A stretch of 64,000 bases of DNA from Brachybacterium tyrofermentans (GTDB taxonomy: Bacteria; Actinomycetota; Actinomycetes; Actinomycetales; Dermabacteraceae): the NCBI RefSeq assembly GCF_014897585.1, contig NZ_JABUXW010000003.1, forward strand, positions 124,001 through 188,000, read 5' to 3'. Under the pieces are notes generated by a model. The model was not told the origin of the DNA. It did not search any database and saw only the letters and a program-made list of their open reading frames with translations. The position numbers and the translations under genes are program-made. Below are positions 43,068-50,661 of this stretch, one piece after another. Within the stretch, counting starts at the first letter, position 1, and each line of letters begins with the position of its first letter.

Positions 43068-43550
43068 TCAGCCGGCCAGCGCGGTCATCGGAGAGGGCAG
43101 ATCGGAGACCAGGCGCTCCGAGACGCTCCTCAGATGCAGCGCTGTCTGCTCGAGATGGGCCTGCAGCAGGACAGGATCGGGGACGGCCGACGCATCCCGG
43201 TCCAAGCGGGACCGCTCCGCCACCAGAGGAGCCATATCGCTCGCACGCTCCGCATCTTCACCGCCGATGCGCTCCAAGGCCGTCCACACGTTCAGTGGAA
43301 GCCGGCGGCGGCGGTCACGATTGGCGCGCGCGACGATGATCCCGGCGCCGCGCAGCGCTGCGCGGTGGATGAGCTCGAAAGCCTCACGGGGGTCGTCGGC
43401 GATCGCGGCCTCTCCCTGGTGGAGAAGATCCCGGGCACGCTCCAGATCGGCCTGGTCCTGGTCGAGATGCGCGAGGCGCAGCCTGACGGAGCGGGAATCG
43501 CCGGAGAGGACCGTAGCGCTCCCCCGGGTCCTCGATGCGGTCGTCGCCAT
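43068..43550 (-). CDS. SAV_6107-type HEPN-domain protein
   Basis: Helical protein of 160 residues like the SAV_6107 family of actinobacteria, assigned to the HEPN superfamily. The start is the ATG at 43550, with GGAGG 5 nt upstream. The central stretch EAFELIHRAALRGAGIIVARANRDRRRR is the family core. The Rx4-6H ribonuclease motif of active HEPN toxins is not evident, so a binding or scaffolding role is as likely as RNA cleavage. It often sits beside dinB in actinobacteria. No function is proven. Confidence 0.8.
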   Translation of the reverse strand: MATTASRTRGSATVLSGDSRSVRLRLAHLDQDQADLERARDLLHQGEAAIADDPREAFELIHRAALRGAGIIVARANRDRRRRLPLNVWTALERIGGEDAERASDMAPLVAERSRLDRDASAVPDPVLLQAHLEQTALHLRSVSERLVSDLPSPMTALAG

Positions 43551-43763
43551 CTCTGCCTCCTCTCCGTGCTGCGGCGGTGCGGATGCTCGGGTTCCTCGCC
43601 ATCCGCTTCGTCCTCGAACCATAGGCAGGGGGTCCGACAGACGGGGCGTGACGACTGGTGCGGTGGATGATCGGCGGCTGGGGAGGAAGGAAGGGCGAAG
43701 AGGTGCAGGGCCCGCACGGCGCGTGCACCCCAGACCCGGCTCCCGGTCTCCTACAGTGGGACG
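43551..43763. promoter_or_regulatory. Divergent promoter region, HEPN-like gene and aminopropyltransferase-like gene
   Basis: On the plus strand TACAGT (43752-43757) ends 6 nt before the ATG at 43764, so that gene is probably leaderless. The minus-strand gene has a normal ribosome site. Its own -10 was not identified. Confidence 0.45.
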
Positions 43764-44618
43764 ATGTCCCGTCGCGAGCGTGTGCGCCACGCCCCTTTCG
43801 AGCACCTCGGACCGCTCGATACCGCCATCCCCATCTCCACCGGGATCGCCCGGCTCACCCTCGAGAACGACGGCTCCGTGCTGCTCGACGTCAACGGGGT
43901 GCCGTCCTCGCATCTGCATCCGGATCCTGAGCATCTGGTGTTCGAGTACATGCGGTGGATGCTCATCGCGATCGACCAGCATCTGGATCCGGGCAGGGAC
44001 GGTCGCGCGGAACCCGGCGGCGCCGCCTCCCCGCAGCTCGCCCACCTCGGTGGGGGCGGATGCTCGCTGCCCCGGGCGATCGCGATGCGCCACCCTCGGT
44101 CCAAGCAGATCGTCGTCGAGCTCGACGAGCTCCTCGCGAACCAGGTCCGGGACTGGTTCGACCTGCCCCGCTCGCCCCAGCTCCGTCTTCGGATCGACGA
44201 TGCCGTCGACGCACTGACGGCGTGGCGGGACGATCGGTTCGATGTCCTGGTACGGGACGTGTTCTCCGGTGCGATGACGCCGGAGTCCCTCATCACCGTC
44301 CAGACGGCGCAGCACGCAGCTCGCGTGCTGCGCGATGGGGGGCTCTATCTCGCGAACTGCGCCGCTCCCCCGGGAACCGGGCTCATGGCCGATGAGGTCG
44401 CAACCCTCAGCGCCGTCTTCCCCCACGTCGGCGTCATCGCCGAGCCGGCCCACCTCTCCGGGAAGCGCCGCGGGAACTGCGTGCTCCTGGCCTCGAACCG
44501 CCCGCTGCCCGAGGGGATCGACCGCGATCTGCGCTCGGATGCGGTGTCCGTGCGCCTGGCCCAGCCCTCCCAGGTCCAGGCGCTCACACGGGCCGGACGG
44601 GTGCTCGGCCAGGCCTGA
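43764..44618 (+). CDS. Spermidine synthase-like (aminopropyltransferase-fold) protein
   Basis: Rossmann-fold protein of 284 residues related to polyamine aminopropyltransferases. The glycine loop HLGGGGCSLPRAIA and the IVVELDELL acidic residue fit SAM or decarboxylated-SAM binding. VLVRDVFSGAMTPESL matches the D(A/V)F region of the family. The N-terminal beta part is short and the polyamine-site Asp/Tyr set is incomplete, as in many actinobacterial spermidine synthase-like proteins whose product is unknown. It may be a methyltransferase. It ends before a strong terminator. Confidence 0.82.
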   Translation: MSRRERVRHAPFEHLGPLDTAIPISTGIARLTLENDGSVLLDVNGVPSSHLHPDPEHLVFEYMRWMLIAIDQHLDPGRDGRAEPGGAASPQLAHLGGGGCSLPRAIAMRHPRSKQIVVELDELLANQVRDWFDLPRSPQLRLRIDDAVDALTAWRDDRFDVLVRDVFSGAMTPESLITVQTAQHAARVLRDGGLYLANCAAPPGTGLMADEVATLSAVFPHVGVIAEPAHLSGKRRGNCVLLASNRPLPEGIDRDLRSDAVSVRLAQPSQVQALTRAGRVLGQA

Positions 44619-44666
44619 GGTCGAGGCGCCGCCACCGGACAGGCCACAGACTCCTTACACGACGAC

Positions 44667-44700
44667 GGACCGGCCAGGAGCATGTGCTCCTGGCCGGTCC
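44667..44700. terminator. Bidirectional terminator
   Basis: Perfect 16-base arms (44667-44682 and 44685-44700, GGACCGGCCAGGAGCA and its complement) with a 2-base turn. It lies between the convergent aminopropyltransferase-like gene and cold shock gene. Confidence 0.88.
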
Positions 44701-44725
44701 GTGAGATTAACGGGGTTGCCGTCGA

Positions 44726-44929
44726 TCAGACCGGGCGAACCTGCTCGGCCTGCGGGCCCTTGTCGCCCTGGCTGACCTCGAACTCCACACGCTGACCCTC
44801 GTCGAGCGCGCGGTAGCCGTCCATGTCGATCTTGCTGTGATGCACGAAGACGTCAGCGCCGCCTCCGTCGATCTCGATGAATCCGAAGCCCTTTTCGGCG
44901 TTGAACCACTTGACCGAGCCCTGTGCCAT
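44726..44929 (-). CDS. cspA: Cold shock protein, CspA family
   Basis: Single OB-fold RNA chaperone of 67 residues from the ATG at 44929, with AAGGTGA 5 nt upstream. RNP1 (KGFGFIEI) and RNP2 (VFVHHS) are intact. The start [17 protein letters not shown] is typical of actinobacterial CspA. A 330-base gap lies upstream, and part of it is likely a long structured leader as in known cold shock genes. Confidence 0.96.
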   Translation of the reverse strand: MAQGSVKWFNAEKGFGFIEIDGGGADVFVHHSKIDMDGYRALDEGQRVEFEVSQGDKGPQAEQVRPV

Positions 44930-45259
44930 ACCTGTCACCTTCTGTGTCGTCCATCAACGATCGCGGTACGCGATCGCGGTGCCACGGGAAACCGCCCGCC
45001 GCCGAAGCGGAAGACGTCAGGTGCAAGCCGTACTGCTGTGCCGAAGCACCTTCGACGGACTGTCCTGCGAAACCTGCATCTCCGTAACGCCGCCATTCTG
45101 CCACGGCAGTGTCCCCGTTCACACTGCGAAGTCGACCGAACGGTCACGAAGGGGTAACGACTTGCCGGTCTGCTGTCGAAACTACGGCCCAGCGCCGGGA
45201 TATCCGGTCCGGCTCCAGGAATCCCGGCTCCACGAAGGACTGCAGGCGTCGGCCCCGGC
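44930..45259 (-). promoter_or_regulatory. Leader and promoter region of cspA
   Basis: 330 bases without a gene. It contains a perfect hairpin (44958-44976), a small CTGCC/GGCAG inverted repeat (45098-45109) and a weak candidate promoter (TGTGAA, 18 bases, AGAATG on the minus strand). No other gene is seen. Confidence 0.5.
44958..44976 (-). repeat. Hairpin in the cspA leader
   Basis: CGATCGCG, GTA, CGCGATCG: perfect 8-base arms with a 3-base loop, 29 bases before the ATG. CGATCGCGGT is also directly repeated at 44971. Confidence 0.7.
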
Positions 45260-46237
45260 TCAGGCCGAACGGGGCTCGTCCGGACTCTCCCCGTCGTGGT
45301 CCGCCAGGAATCGCTCGAAGTGCTCCCCGAGCTCTTCCGCCGTCGGCAGATCCATCGTGGTCGAGAGCGGGGACTGGTCGCTGCCCTCGCTGAGGGAGTC
45401 GTACTGCTCCTCGAGAGCAGTGACGATCTGGCGCACCTCGGAGTTCTGCTCGAGGGTCCCCTGCAGGGCGACCGTGGCGGCATCTGTCAGGTCGCCGAGA
45501 TGGACCAAGGGCAGGTCGAGGCCCGCGGCATCGCTCACCCGACGCAGCAGGGCGAGCGCCCCAGCTGGGAAGTCGGTGCGCGTCAGATAGTGCGGGATCT
45601 GGGCGGCGTAGCCCATGGCGGCATGGTCGGCGCGACCGAGCTGCAGCTCGAGCAGCGCGCCGAAGGCCGCCGGAACCAGGATCTCCGGGGAGTCGTCCTC
45701 GTCGTCTCCGAGCATCGTGCCCGGCGCCGGGGTCGGCCGGGTCGACGGCCGCCCCAGGAGGGCGGGATCGTTGGCATGTGCGAAGAGCCCGATCGGCCGG
45801 GTGTGTGGCACCGCCATGGGCACCGCCTGCATGCCGACGACGCGCTCGACGTCGAAGAATTCGACCAGGTCCGTCAGCGCCTCCGCGAGACGACGCCACT
45901 GGAGGTCCGGTTCCGGCCCGTCGAGGAAGAGGAAGGGGCGATCCGACTCGTCGTACATGAGGGACAGCGTGAGCTCCGGGATGTCGACGCTCGTGTACGA
46001 GGTCCCGTCGAACACCGCCTGTGGGCGGGACCCCCGGTAGTCCAGCAGCTCGTCCATGTCGAACGTGACCAACCGGAGGTGGCGGAGCTCGTCGCGCAGA
46101 TAGGTCGAGGCGATCCGGCAGGCATTGCCGGCATCCACCAGACCCGGCAGAGCATGGACCAAGGTCAGACCGGTCCGCGGCACCTCCGCCAGCACATCGG
46201 CGGATTCGAAACGGTACAGGTCACGCGGGTCACGCAT
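45260..46237 (-). CDS. PAC2-family protein
   Basis: Proteasome-assembly-chaperone-2-like protein of actinobacteria, 325 residues, role unknown. The start is the ATG at 46237, with GGAGGAG 6-7 nt upstream. Family stretches are LVHALPGLVDAGNACRIAS near 27-45, LVTFDMDELLDYRG, and the MQAVPMAVPHTRP region. The DQSPLSTTMDLPTAEELGEHFE end is typical. It has no signal or membrane segment. It is divergent from helR across 153 bases. Confidence 0.88.
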   Translation of the reverse strand: MRDPRDLYRFESADVLAEVPRTGLTLVHALPGLVDAGNACRIASTYLRDELRHLRLVTFDMDELLDYRGSRPQAVFDGTSYTSVDIPELTLSLMYDESDRPFLFLDGPEPDLQWRRLAEALTDLVEFFDVERVVGMQAVPMAVPHTRPIGLFAHANDPALLGRPSTRPTPAPGTMLGDDEDDSPEILVPAAFGALLELQLGRADHAAMGYAAQIPHYLTRTDFPAGALALLRRVSDAAGLDLPLVHLGDLTDAATVALQGTLEQNSEVRQIVTALEEQYDSLSEGSDQSPLSTTMDLPTAEELGEHFERFLADHDGESPDEPRSA

Positions 46238-46263
46238 CAGCGTCTCCTCCCTCGCGGCCGGTT

Positions 46264-46294
46264 GGATGTCACGTGCCGGATGGCACGCACATCC
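46264..46294. promoter_or_regulatory. Hairpin/operator-like repeat between the PAC2 gene and helR
   Basis: GGATGT (46264-46269) pairs with ACATCC (46289-46294), and GTGCC (46273-46277) with GGCAC (46282-46286). A second small repeat GTCCA-TGGAC surrounds CATAAT (46307-46312), which could be a -10 for helR. Confidence 0.4.
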
Positions 46295-46390
46295 AGGCCT
46301 GTCCACCATAATGGACCACTGTGCTCCGCCGACCCTGGGTCCTTCCCGTGAGGTCCGGCGGAAGGATTCACCGTCAGAGGGAGCAGATCC

Positions 46391-48637
46391 GTGGACGATG
46401 CTGAGGGACAGATCGACCGGGAGATCGCGCACGAGCAAGCCTATGCCGATCGCCTCTACGCACGCCTGGACGTGCTGATCGACCAGGTCGAGCGCAATCT
46501 CGAGCAGATGCAGGCCTCGCAGAACGCCTCGACGCACCAGAACCGGTCCGAACGGGACTCGTTCATGGCGCTGTACGAGGACCGGCTGGCGCTGCTGCGA
46601 TCCGTCGCACGCGCCGTGGTGTTCGGACGCCTCGACATGGATGACGCGGAACGCCACTACATCGGCCGCATCGGACTGTTCACCGCCGAGCGCGAGCAGC
46701 TCCTCGTCGACTGGCGCGCCCCCGCTGCCGCCGCCTTCTACCAGGCCACCAGCACCGACCGACAGCAGGTGCGCCTGCGCCGGCATCTGATCAGCCGCGG
46801 CCGCACCATCAACGGTCTGGAGGACGATGTTCTGGACCAGTCCGTGCTCGAGGAGGCCGACCACGACGTCGTGCTCCAGGGCGAGGGCGCTCTGCTCGCC
46901 GCCGTCTCCGGCCACCGCACCGGGCGGATGGGTGACATCGTCGCCACGATCCAGTCCGAGCAGGACCGCATCATCCGCTCCGAGAACCGTGGCGTGCTCG
47001 TGGTCCAGGGCGGTCCGGGCACAGGGAAGACAGCGGTCGCCCTGCACCGGGCGGCCTACCTGCTCTACACCCATCGCCGCCGCCTCGAGCACACCGGCGT
47101 GCTGATCATGGCGCCGACCCCCGGGTTCCTGCGCTACATCGAACGGGTCCTGCCGAGCCTCGGCGAATCCGGCGTCGTGATGCTCACCCCCGGCGAGCTG
47201 TACCCGGGCATCGAGACGTTCCTCCACGATGAGGACGAGATCGCCGCGCTGAAGGGCGACATCGCCATGGCCGAGCTCCTCGACCGGGCGATCCGACAGC
47301 GCCAGATCGTGCCCGACGCAGATATCCGCCTGCGCATCGACGGCACGCCCATCACCCTGACCCGGAGCGCCCTCCGCGCCGCCCGTCGCGAGGCCCGCGC
47401 GTCGCGCAAGCCGCACAACATGGCACGCACCATCTTCGTGCGGGTGGCGATGGACCGGCTCGCCGAGTCGTACGAGAAGGCATTGGCCGCCGGCGGCCAC
47501 ACCGTGGTGCCCGAGGATCGCCCGGACCTCCTGTCGGACCTCCGCAACGATTCCGAGATCAAGAGACAGCTCAACCTGGCCTGGCTGCCCTACACGCCGC
47601 AGGGGTTCCTACGGATCCTGCTCTCCCGACCCGATCGTCTGCGTGCGGCGGCCCCGCCTGCGCTCGCGGAGAGCATCGAACGCCTGGTGCGCCCCAAGGA
47701 CGCCCCCTGGACGGTCGAGGACATCCCGCTGCTCGACGAGGTCGCCGAGCTCCTCGGCGAGGACTCCGCGCCAGCCGAGGCCCGCGCCCGCGACGCGGCC
47801 GCGCAGCGCGAGGCGGATGTCGACTACGCCCGGAAGGTCATCGAGAACATCGACAGCTCCGGGATCGTGCGCGCCGAGGACCTCGCCGACCAGGTCAACC
47901 GGGTCCGCGACGGCCGCACGCTCGCCGAGCGCGCATCGTCCGAGCGCAGCTGGACCTACGGCCATGTCGTCGTCGACGAGGCCCAGGAGCACTCGCCCAT
48001 GAGCTGGCGCGCCCTGATGCGACGAGCACCCACCAAGTCCTTCACCGTGGTCGGCGACGTCGCACAGACCTCCTCTGCAGGAGGCACCACCTCGTGGAGC
48101 GACGCCCTCAGCCCGTACATCCAGGACCGGCTCCAGGTCGAGCACCTGACCGTCAACTACCGCACGCCGAGCCGCATCATGGATCGCGCGATGGCGATGG
48201 CGCATGCCCAGAACCTGCCCGTCACCGAGGTCAGCTCGGTGCGTGACGGAGACCGGGACCCCCTGATCCAGCGCAGCGAGCAGATCGACCTGGCCCGGGT
48301 GGCCGCCGATGCGGTCGAGGTCGTGCACAAAGAGGGCATCGGACGGCTCGCGGTCATCGCCGCGTCGGAGCGGGTCCCCGACCTCTTCGCCGAGCTGAGC
48401 AGGCGCAGCGAACTGCCGGACGTGGGCGAGGGTTCTTCGGGCGTCGACGACGCCATCGCGGTGATGACCGCCCAGGAGGCCAAGGGGCTGGAGTTCGACG
48501 GCGTGATCATCCTCGAACCGATCGAGCTGATCGAAGCCCACGGGGCCGGCGACCTCTACGTCGCGATGACCCGCGCGACGCGTCATCTCGGCGTGGTCCA
48601 CTCGCGGGAGCTCCCGGCGGGCATCGCTCCCGCCTGA
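46391..48637 (+). CDS. helR: HelR/HelD-type RNA polymerase recycling ATPase
   Basis: UvrD-like SF1 ATPase of 748 residues that in relatives frees stalled RNA polymerase and, in actinobacteria, gives rifampicin tolerance by removing the drug from the enzyme. The N-terminus is a coiled coil (about 8-75, EQAYADRLYARLDVLIDQVE). VDWRAPAAAAFYQA and the Walker A GGPGTGKT (207-214) are typical of the HelD class. The middle domain replaces the usual helicase insertion. VVVDEAQEHSPMSWR is Walker B and the C-terminal VAMTRATRHLGVVHS is motif VI. The GTG start has GGGAG 7 nt upstream. I find no rifampicin-associated element before it. Confidence 0.92.
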   Translation: MDDAEGQIDREIAHEQAYADRLYARLDVLIDQVERNLEQMQASQNASTHQNRSERDSFMALYEDRLALLRSVARAVVFGRLDMDDAERHYIGRIGLFTAEREQLLVDWRAPAAAAFYQATSTDRQQVRLRRHLISRGRTINGLEDDVLDQSVLEEADHDVVLQGEGALLAAVSGHRTGRMGDIVATIQSEQDRIIRSENRGVLVVQGGPGTGKTAVALHRAAYLLYTHRRRLEHTGVLIMAPTPGFLRYIERVLPSLGESGVVMLTPGELYPGIETFLHDEDEIAALKGDIAMAELLDRAIRQRQIVPDADIRLRIDGTPITLTRSALRAARREARASRKPHNMARTIFVRVAMDRLAESYEKALAAGGHTVVPEDRPDLLSDLRNDSEIKRQLNLAWLPYTPQGFLRILLSRPDRLRAAAPPALAESIERLVRPKDAPWTVEDIPLLDEVAELLGEDSAPAEARARDAAAQREADVDYARKVIENIDSSGIVRAEDLADQVNRVRDGRTLAERASSERSWTYGHVVVDEAQEHSPMSWRALMRRAPTKSFTVVGDVAQTSSAGGTTSWSDALSPYIQDRLQVEHLTVNYRTPSRIMDRAMAMAHAQNLPVTEVSSVRDGDRDPLIQRSEQIDLARVAADAVEVVHKEGIGRLAVIAASERVPDLFAELSRRSELPDVGEGSSGVDDAIAVMTAQEAKGLEFDGVIILEPIELIEAHGAGDLYVAMTRATRHLGVVHSRELPAGIAPA

Positions 48638-48643
48638 AACGGC

Positions 48644-48681
48644 GATCGGCGGCCGCGGCTTCCCCTCCGCGACCGCCGATC
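48644..48681 (+). terminator. Terminator after helR
   Basis: GATCGGCGG (48644-48652) pairs with CCGCCGATC (48673-48681), with further GC pairs inside. It lies 7 bases past the stop. Confidence 0.75.
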
Positions 48682-48685
48682 AGGT

Positions 48686-48704
48686 GTGCACTGCAAGAGT
48701 GCAC
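48686..48704. repeat. GTGCACT inverted repeat between helR and nrdR
   Basis: GTGCACT (48686-48692) and AGTGCAC (48698-48704) with 5 bases between. It lies between convergent genes and may be part of the nrdR terminator. Confidence 0.45.
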
Positions 48705-48817
48705 GAGGGATATCTTATGCACAGTCGGGGACGGCCCTGGACCATCTCCACAGAATCCACAGAAGTTGGTGTCCGGACCGGACAGATATGTCTGACTCCG
48801 GCCGCGATGCCGGCGGA

Positions 48818-49276
48818 TCAGCCCGCCGTCGTCGCCTCGGCGCGCAGTCGGGTGATGGCCGCGTCGAAATCGTCGAGCGAATCGAAGGCCTGGTAGACGC
48901 TGGCGAAACGCAGGTACGCCACCAGGTCGAGCTCCTGGAGCGGCTGCAGGATCGACAGACCGACCTCATGGGCATCGATCTCGGCCTGCCCGCTGGAGCG
49001 AATGTCCTCCTCGACGCGCTGGGCCAGCATGGCGAGCTGATCGTCGGTCACCGGCCGCCCCTGGCACGCCTTGCGAACCCCGGAGATCACCTTCGCCCGG
49101 CTGAAGGGCTCGCTCACGCCGGAGCGCTTGTGCACCGAAAGCGACGCGGTCTCCGAGGTCGAGAATCGACGCGAGCAGTTCGGGCACTGGCGGCGGCGAC
49201 GAATCGTCGCACCGTCGTCGGAGGTACGCGAATCCACGACTCGCGAGTCGGGATGGCGGCAGAACGGGCAGTGCAT
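48818..49276 (-). CDS. nrdR: Transcriptional repressor NrdR
   Basis: Zinc- and nucleotide-binding repressor of ribonucleotide reductase genes, 152 residues. The zinc ribbon uses C3, C6, C31 and C34 (CPFC and CPNC). The ATP-cone domain spans about 46-136 ([20 protein letters not shown]). It lies next to the LysM gene and lexA, the conserved actinobacterial order. TATCCT lies 6 nt before the ATG with only GAGGGG between, so the message may be leaderless. No nrd genes are in the window. Confidence 0.96.
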   Translation of the reverse strand: MHCPFCRHPDSRVVDSRTSDDGATIRRRRQCPNCSRRFSTSETASLSVHKRSGVSEPFSRAKVISGVRKACQGRPVTDDQLAMLAQRVEEDIRSSGQAEIDAHEVGLSILQPLQELDLVAYLRFASVYQAFDSLDDFDAAITRLRAEATTAG

Positions 49277-49282
49277 CCCCTC

Positions 49283-49288
49283 AGGATA
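49283..49288 (-). promoter_or_regulatory. -10-like hexamer for nrdR
   Basis: TATCCT on the minus strand, 6 nt before the ATG at 49276. Confidence 0.5.
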
Positions 49289-49304
49289 CCGGCCCGCACC
49301 CGCA

Positions 49305-49700
49305 TCAGCGCGATGCGCCGTCGAAGACGGGCATCTCGAGCTCCTGACCGACGGACACCCGTCCGGTCGGAAGCTGGTTCACAGTGCGCGCCTCCACGAC
49401 GAACTCATGGGGACTCATCCCTTCCGGCGCATACTCCTCGGCGTAGCCCCAGAGGGTGTCGCCCTCCTGGACCGTCACGGTCACCGCATCATCGTCGGCT
49501 CCGCCGGCGAGAGCGGCGGGGATGCCGAACACCAGCAGTGCCGCCGCGGCGACGGCGAGCCCGAGCAGGAAGGCGATCGCCGTCAGGAGCATCCGGCCGC
49601 GCCGGGTCATGACGAGTCGAACGTCCGATCGAGCAGAACGCTCAGCCCGCTCATCACGGTGCTGCGGGAGGGGAAGAACCGTAGCCATATTCGTATGCAT
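49305..49700 (-). CDS. LysM membrane protein, likely SOS-controlled division inhibitor (YneA/DivS/ChiZ position)
   Basis: Protein of 131 residues from the ATG at 49700, with AGGAG 7 nt upstream. A basic cytoplasmic N-terminus (about 1-36) leads to one membrane helix (about 37-66). A single LysM domain outside the cell follows ([18 protein letters not shown] to [10 protein letters not shown]), which would bind peptidoglycan. In Bacillus (yneA), Corynebacterium (divS) and Mycobacterium (Rv2719c/chiZ) a small membrane protein divergent from lexA stops division during DNA damage. The location, topology and the LexA box at 49704-49717 support the same role. That is inference, since sequence identity to those proteins cannot be measured here. 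Confidence 0.88.
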   Translation of the reverse strand: MHTNMATVLPLPQHRDERAERSARSDVRLVMTRRGRMLLTAIAFLLGLAVAAAALLVFGIPAALAGGADDDAVTVTVQEGDTLWGYAEEYAPEGMSPHEFVVEARTVNQLPTGRVSVGQELEMPVFDGASR

Positions 49701-49703
49701 GTC

Positions 49704-49717
49704 CGAACTCCTGTTCG
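49704..49717. promoter_or_regulatory. LexA box (SOS box) of the LysM gene
   Basis: CGAACTCCTGTTCG, a perfect CGAAC-N4-GTTCG site. It lies 3 bases before the ATG at 49700 and covers its ribosome site. The likely -10 (TACAGT, 49739-49734) is just upstream, so LexA would sit on the start of the transcript. Confidence 0.88.
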
Positions 49718-49733
49718 ATCGAATGTCTGTGCG

Positions 49734-49763
49734 ACTGTAGCCCCCCATCGCCGCGACACGCAA
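49734..49763 (-). promoter_or_regulatory. Promoter of the LysM gene
   Basis: -35 TTGCGT (49763-49758), 18 bases, -10 TACAGT (49739-49734) on the minus strand. Confidence 0.55.
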
Positions 49764-49772
49764 GAGGAACCT

Positions 49773-49786
49773 CGAACACCTGTTTG
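49773..49786. promoter_or_regulatory. LexA box (SOS box) of lexA
   Basis: CGAACACCTGTTTG, one mismatch from a perfect palindrome and a match to the CGAAC-N4-GTTYG actinobacterial SOS site. It overlaps the lexA -35, giving autorepression. Confidence 0.88.
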
Positions 49787-49812
49787 GAATCCCGTGCGTG
49801 CCGCCCTAGGCT
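49784..49812 (+). promoter_or_regulatory. Promoter of lexA
   Basis: -35 TTGGAA (49784-49789), 17 bases, -10 TAGGCT (49807-49812). The LexA box overlaps the -35. Confidence 0.65.
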
Positions 49813-49870
49813 GGGCAACACGACAACGGAACCGCAAGGGTCCGACAGACGAAGCCAGGAGGCCCGCACC

Positions 49871-50566
49871 ATGACGCCGAGCACCCCCAAGCCGAGCCGG
49901 GTCCGCGACGACGCCGTGGAGGATCCAGTGACGGCAGGGCTCACGCCTCGGCAGCGGCTCGTGCTCGAGACCATCACTGCCGAGATCGCCGCGCACGGCT
50001 ACCCGCCCACCATGCGCGAGATCGGTGACGCGGTGGGCCTGACCTCCTCGTCCTCCGTCTCCCACCAGCTCCAGGCCCTCGAGCGCAAGGGCTTCCTGCG
50101 CCGCGACCCCAAGCGCCCCCGCGCGATGGAGGTCGTCATGCCCGGTGACGACGGGACGCCCGACTTCCCGTCCACACCCGAGATCACCCCGAACTCGGTC
50201 TCCGTGCCCCTCGTGGGAAGGATCGCGGCCGGCGTCCCCATCACCGCCGAGGAGCAGGTCGAGGACATCTTCACCCTGCCCTCACGGCTGGTCGGCGACG
50301 GCGACCTCTTCCTGCTCCAGGTGGTCGGCGACTCGATGATCGACGCTGCGATCTGCGATGGGGACTGGGTGGTGGTGCGCAGTCAGAAGGAGGCGCAGAA
50401 GGGCGAGATCGTCGCCGCGATGATCGACGGTGAGGCGACCGTGAAGACCTTCGTGCAGCGTGACGACCACGTGTGGCTCATGCCGCACAACCCGTCCTTC
50501 GCCCCGATCCTCGGTGACCACGCCGAGATCCTCGGCAAGGTCGTGGCCGTGCTCCGCTCGGTCTGA
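49871..50566 (+). CDS. lexA: SOS repressor LexA
   Basis: Repressor of DNA-damage genes that cleaves itself when RecA forms filaments. The ATG at 49871, with AGGAGG 8 nt before it, gives 231 residues. The winged helix ([20 protein letters not shown], then [20 protein letters not shown]) is N-terminal. The cleavage site is A120-G121 (RIAAGVPI), and the catalytic pair is S155 (GDSM) and K192 (TVKTF). Two SOS boxes lie upstream, one for lexA and one for the divergent LysM gene. Confidence 0.97.
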   Translation: MTPSTPKPSRVRDDAVEDPVTAGLTPRQRLVLETITAEIAAHGYPPTMREIGDAVGLTSSSSVSHQLQALERKGFLRRDPKRPRAMEVVMPGDDGTPDFPSTPEITPNSVSVPLVGRIAAGVPITAEEQVEDIFTLPSRLVGDGDLFLLQVVGDSMIDAAICDGDWVVVRSQKEAQKGEIVAAMIDGEATVKTFVQRDDHVWLMPHNPSFAPILGDHAEILGKVVAVLRSV

Positions 50567-50659
50567 CGCATGACGACGTCCGTCGAGGGGCTCCGCTCGG
50601 TCTGACGCATCACGACGTCGAGGGCCTCCGCTCGGCCTGCCTCCTGACGACGTCGAGGG
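50551..50659. repeat. Three tandem copies that start in the end of lexA
   Basis: Units at 50551-50589 (39 bp), 50590-50624 and 50625-50659 (35 bp each). Unit 1 includes the last codons and stop of lexA (GCTCCGCTCGGTCTGA). Unit 2 repeats this stretch exactly and unit 3 less so. The series runs to the 3' end of the convergent dinG-like gene. Confidence 0.9.
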
Positions 50660-50661
50660 GC

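Noticed and set aside
48686..48790. NrdR boxes near nrdR
   Set aside because: The region is downstream of both nrdR and helR, and the short repeats do not match the NrdR box pattern.
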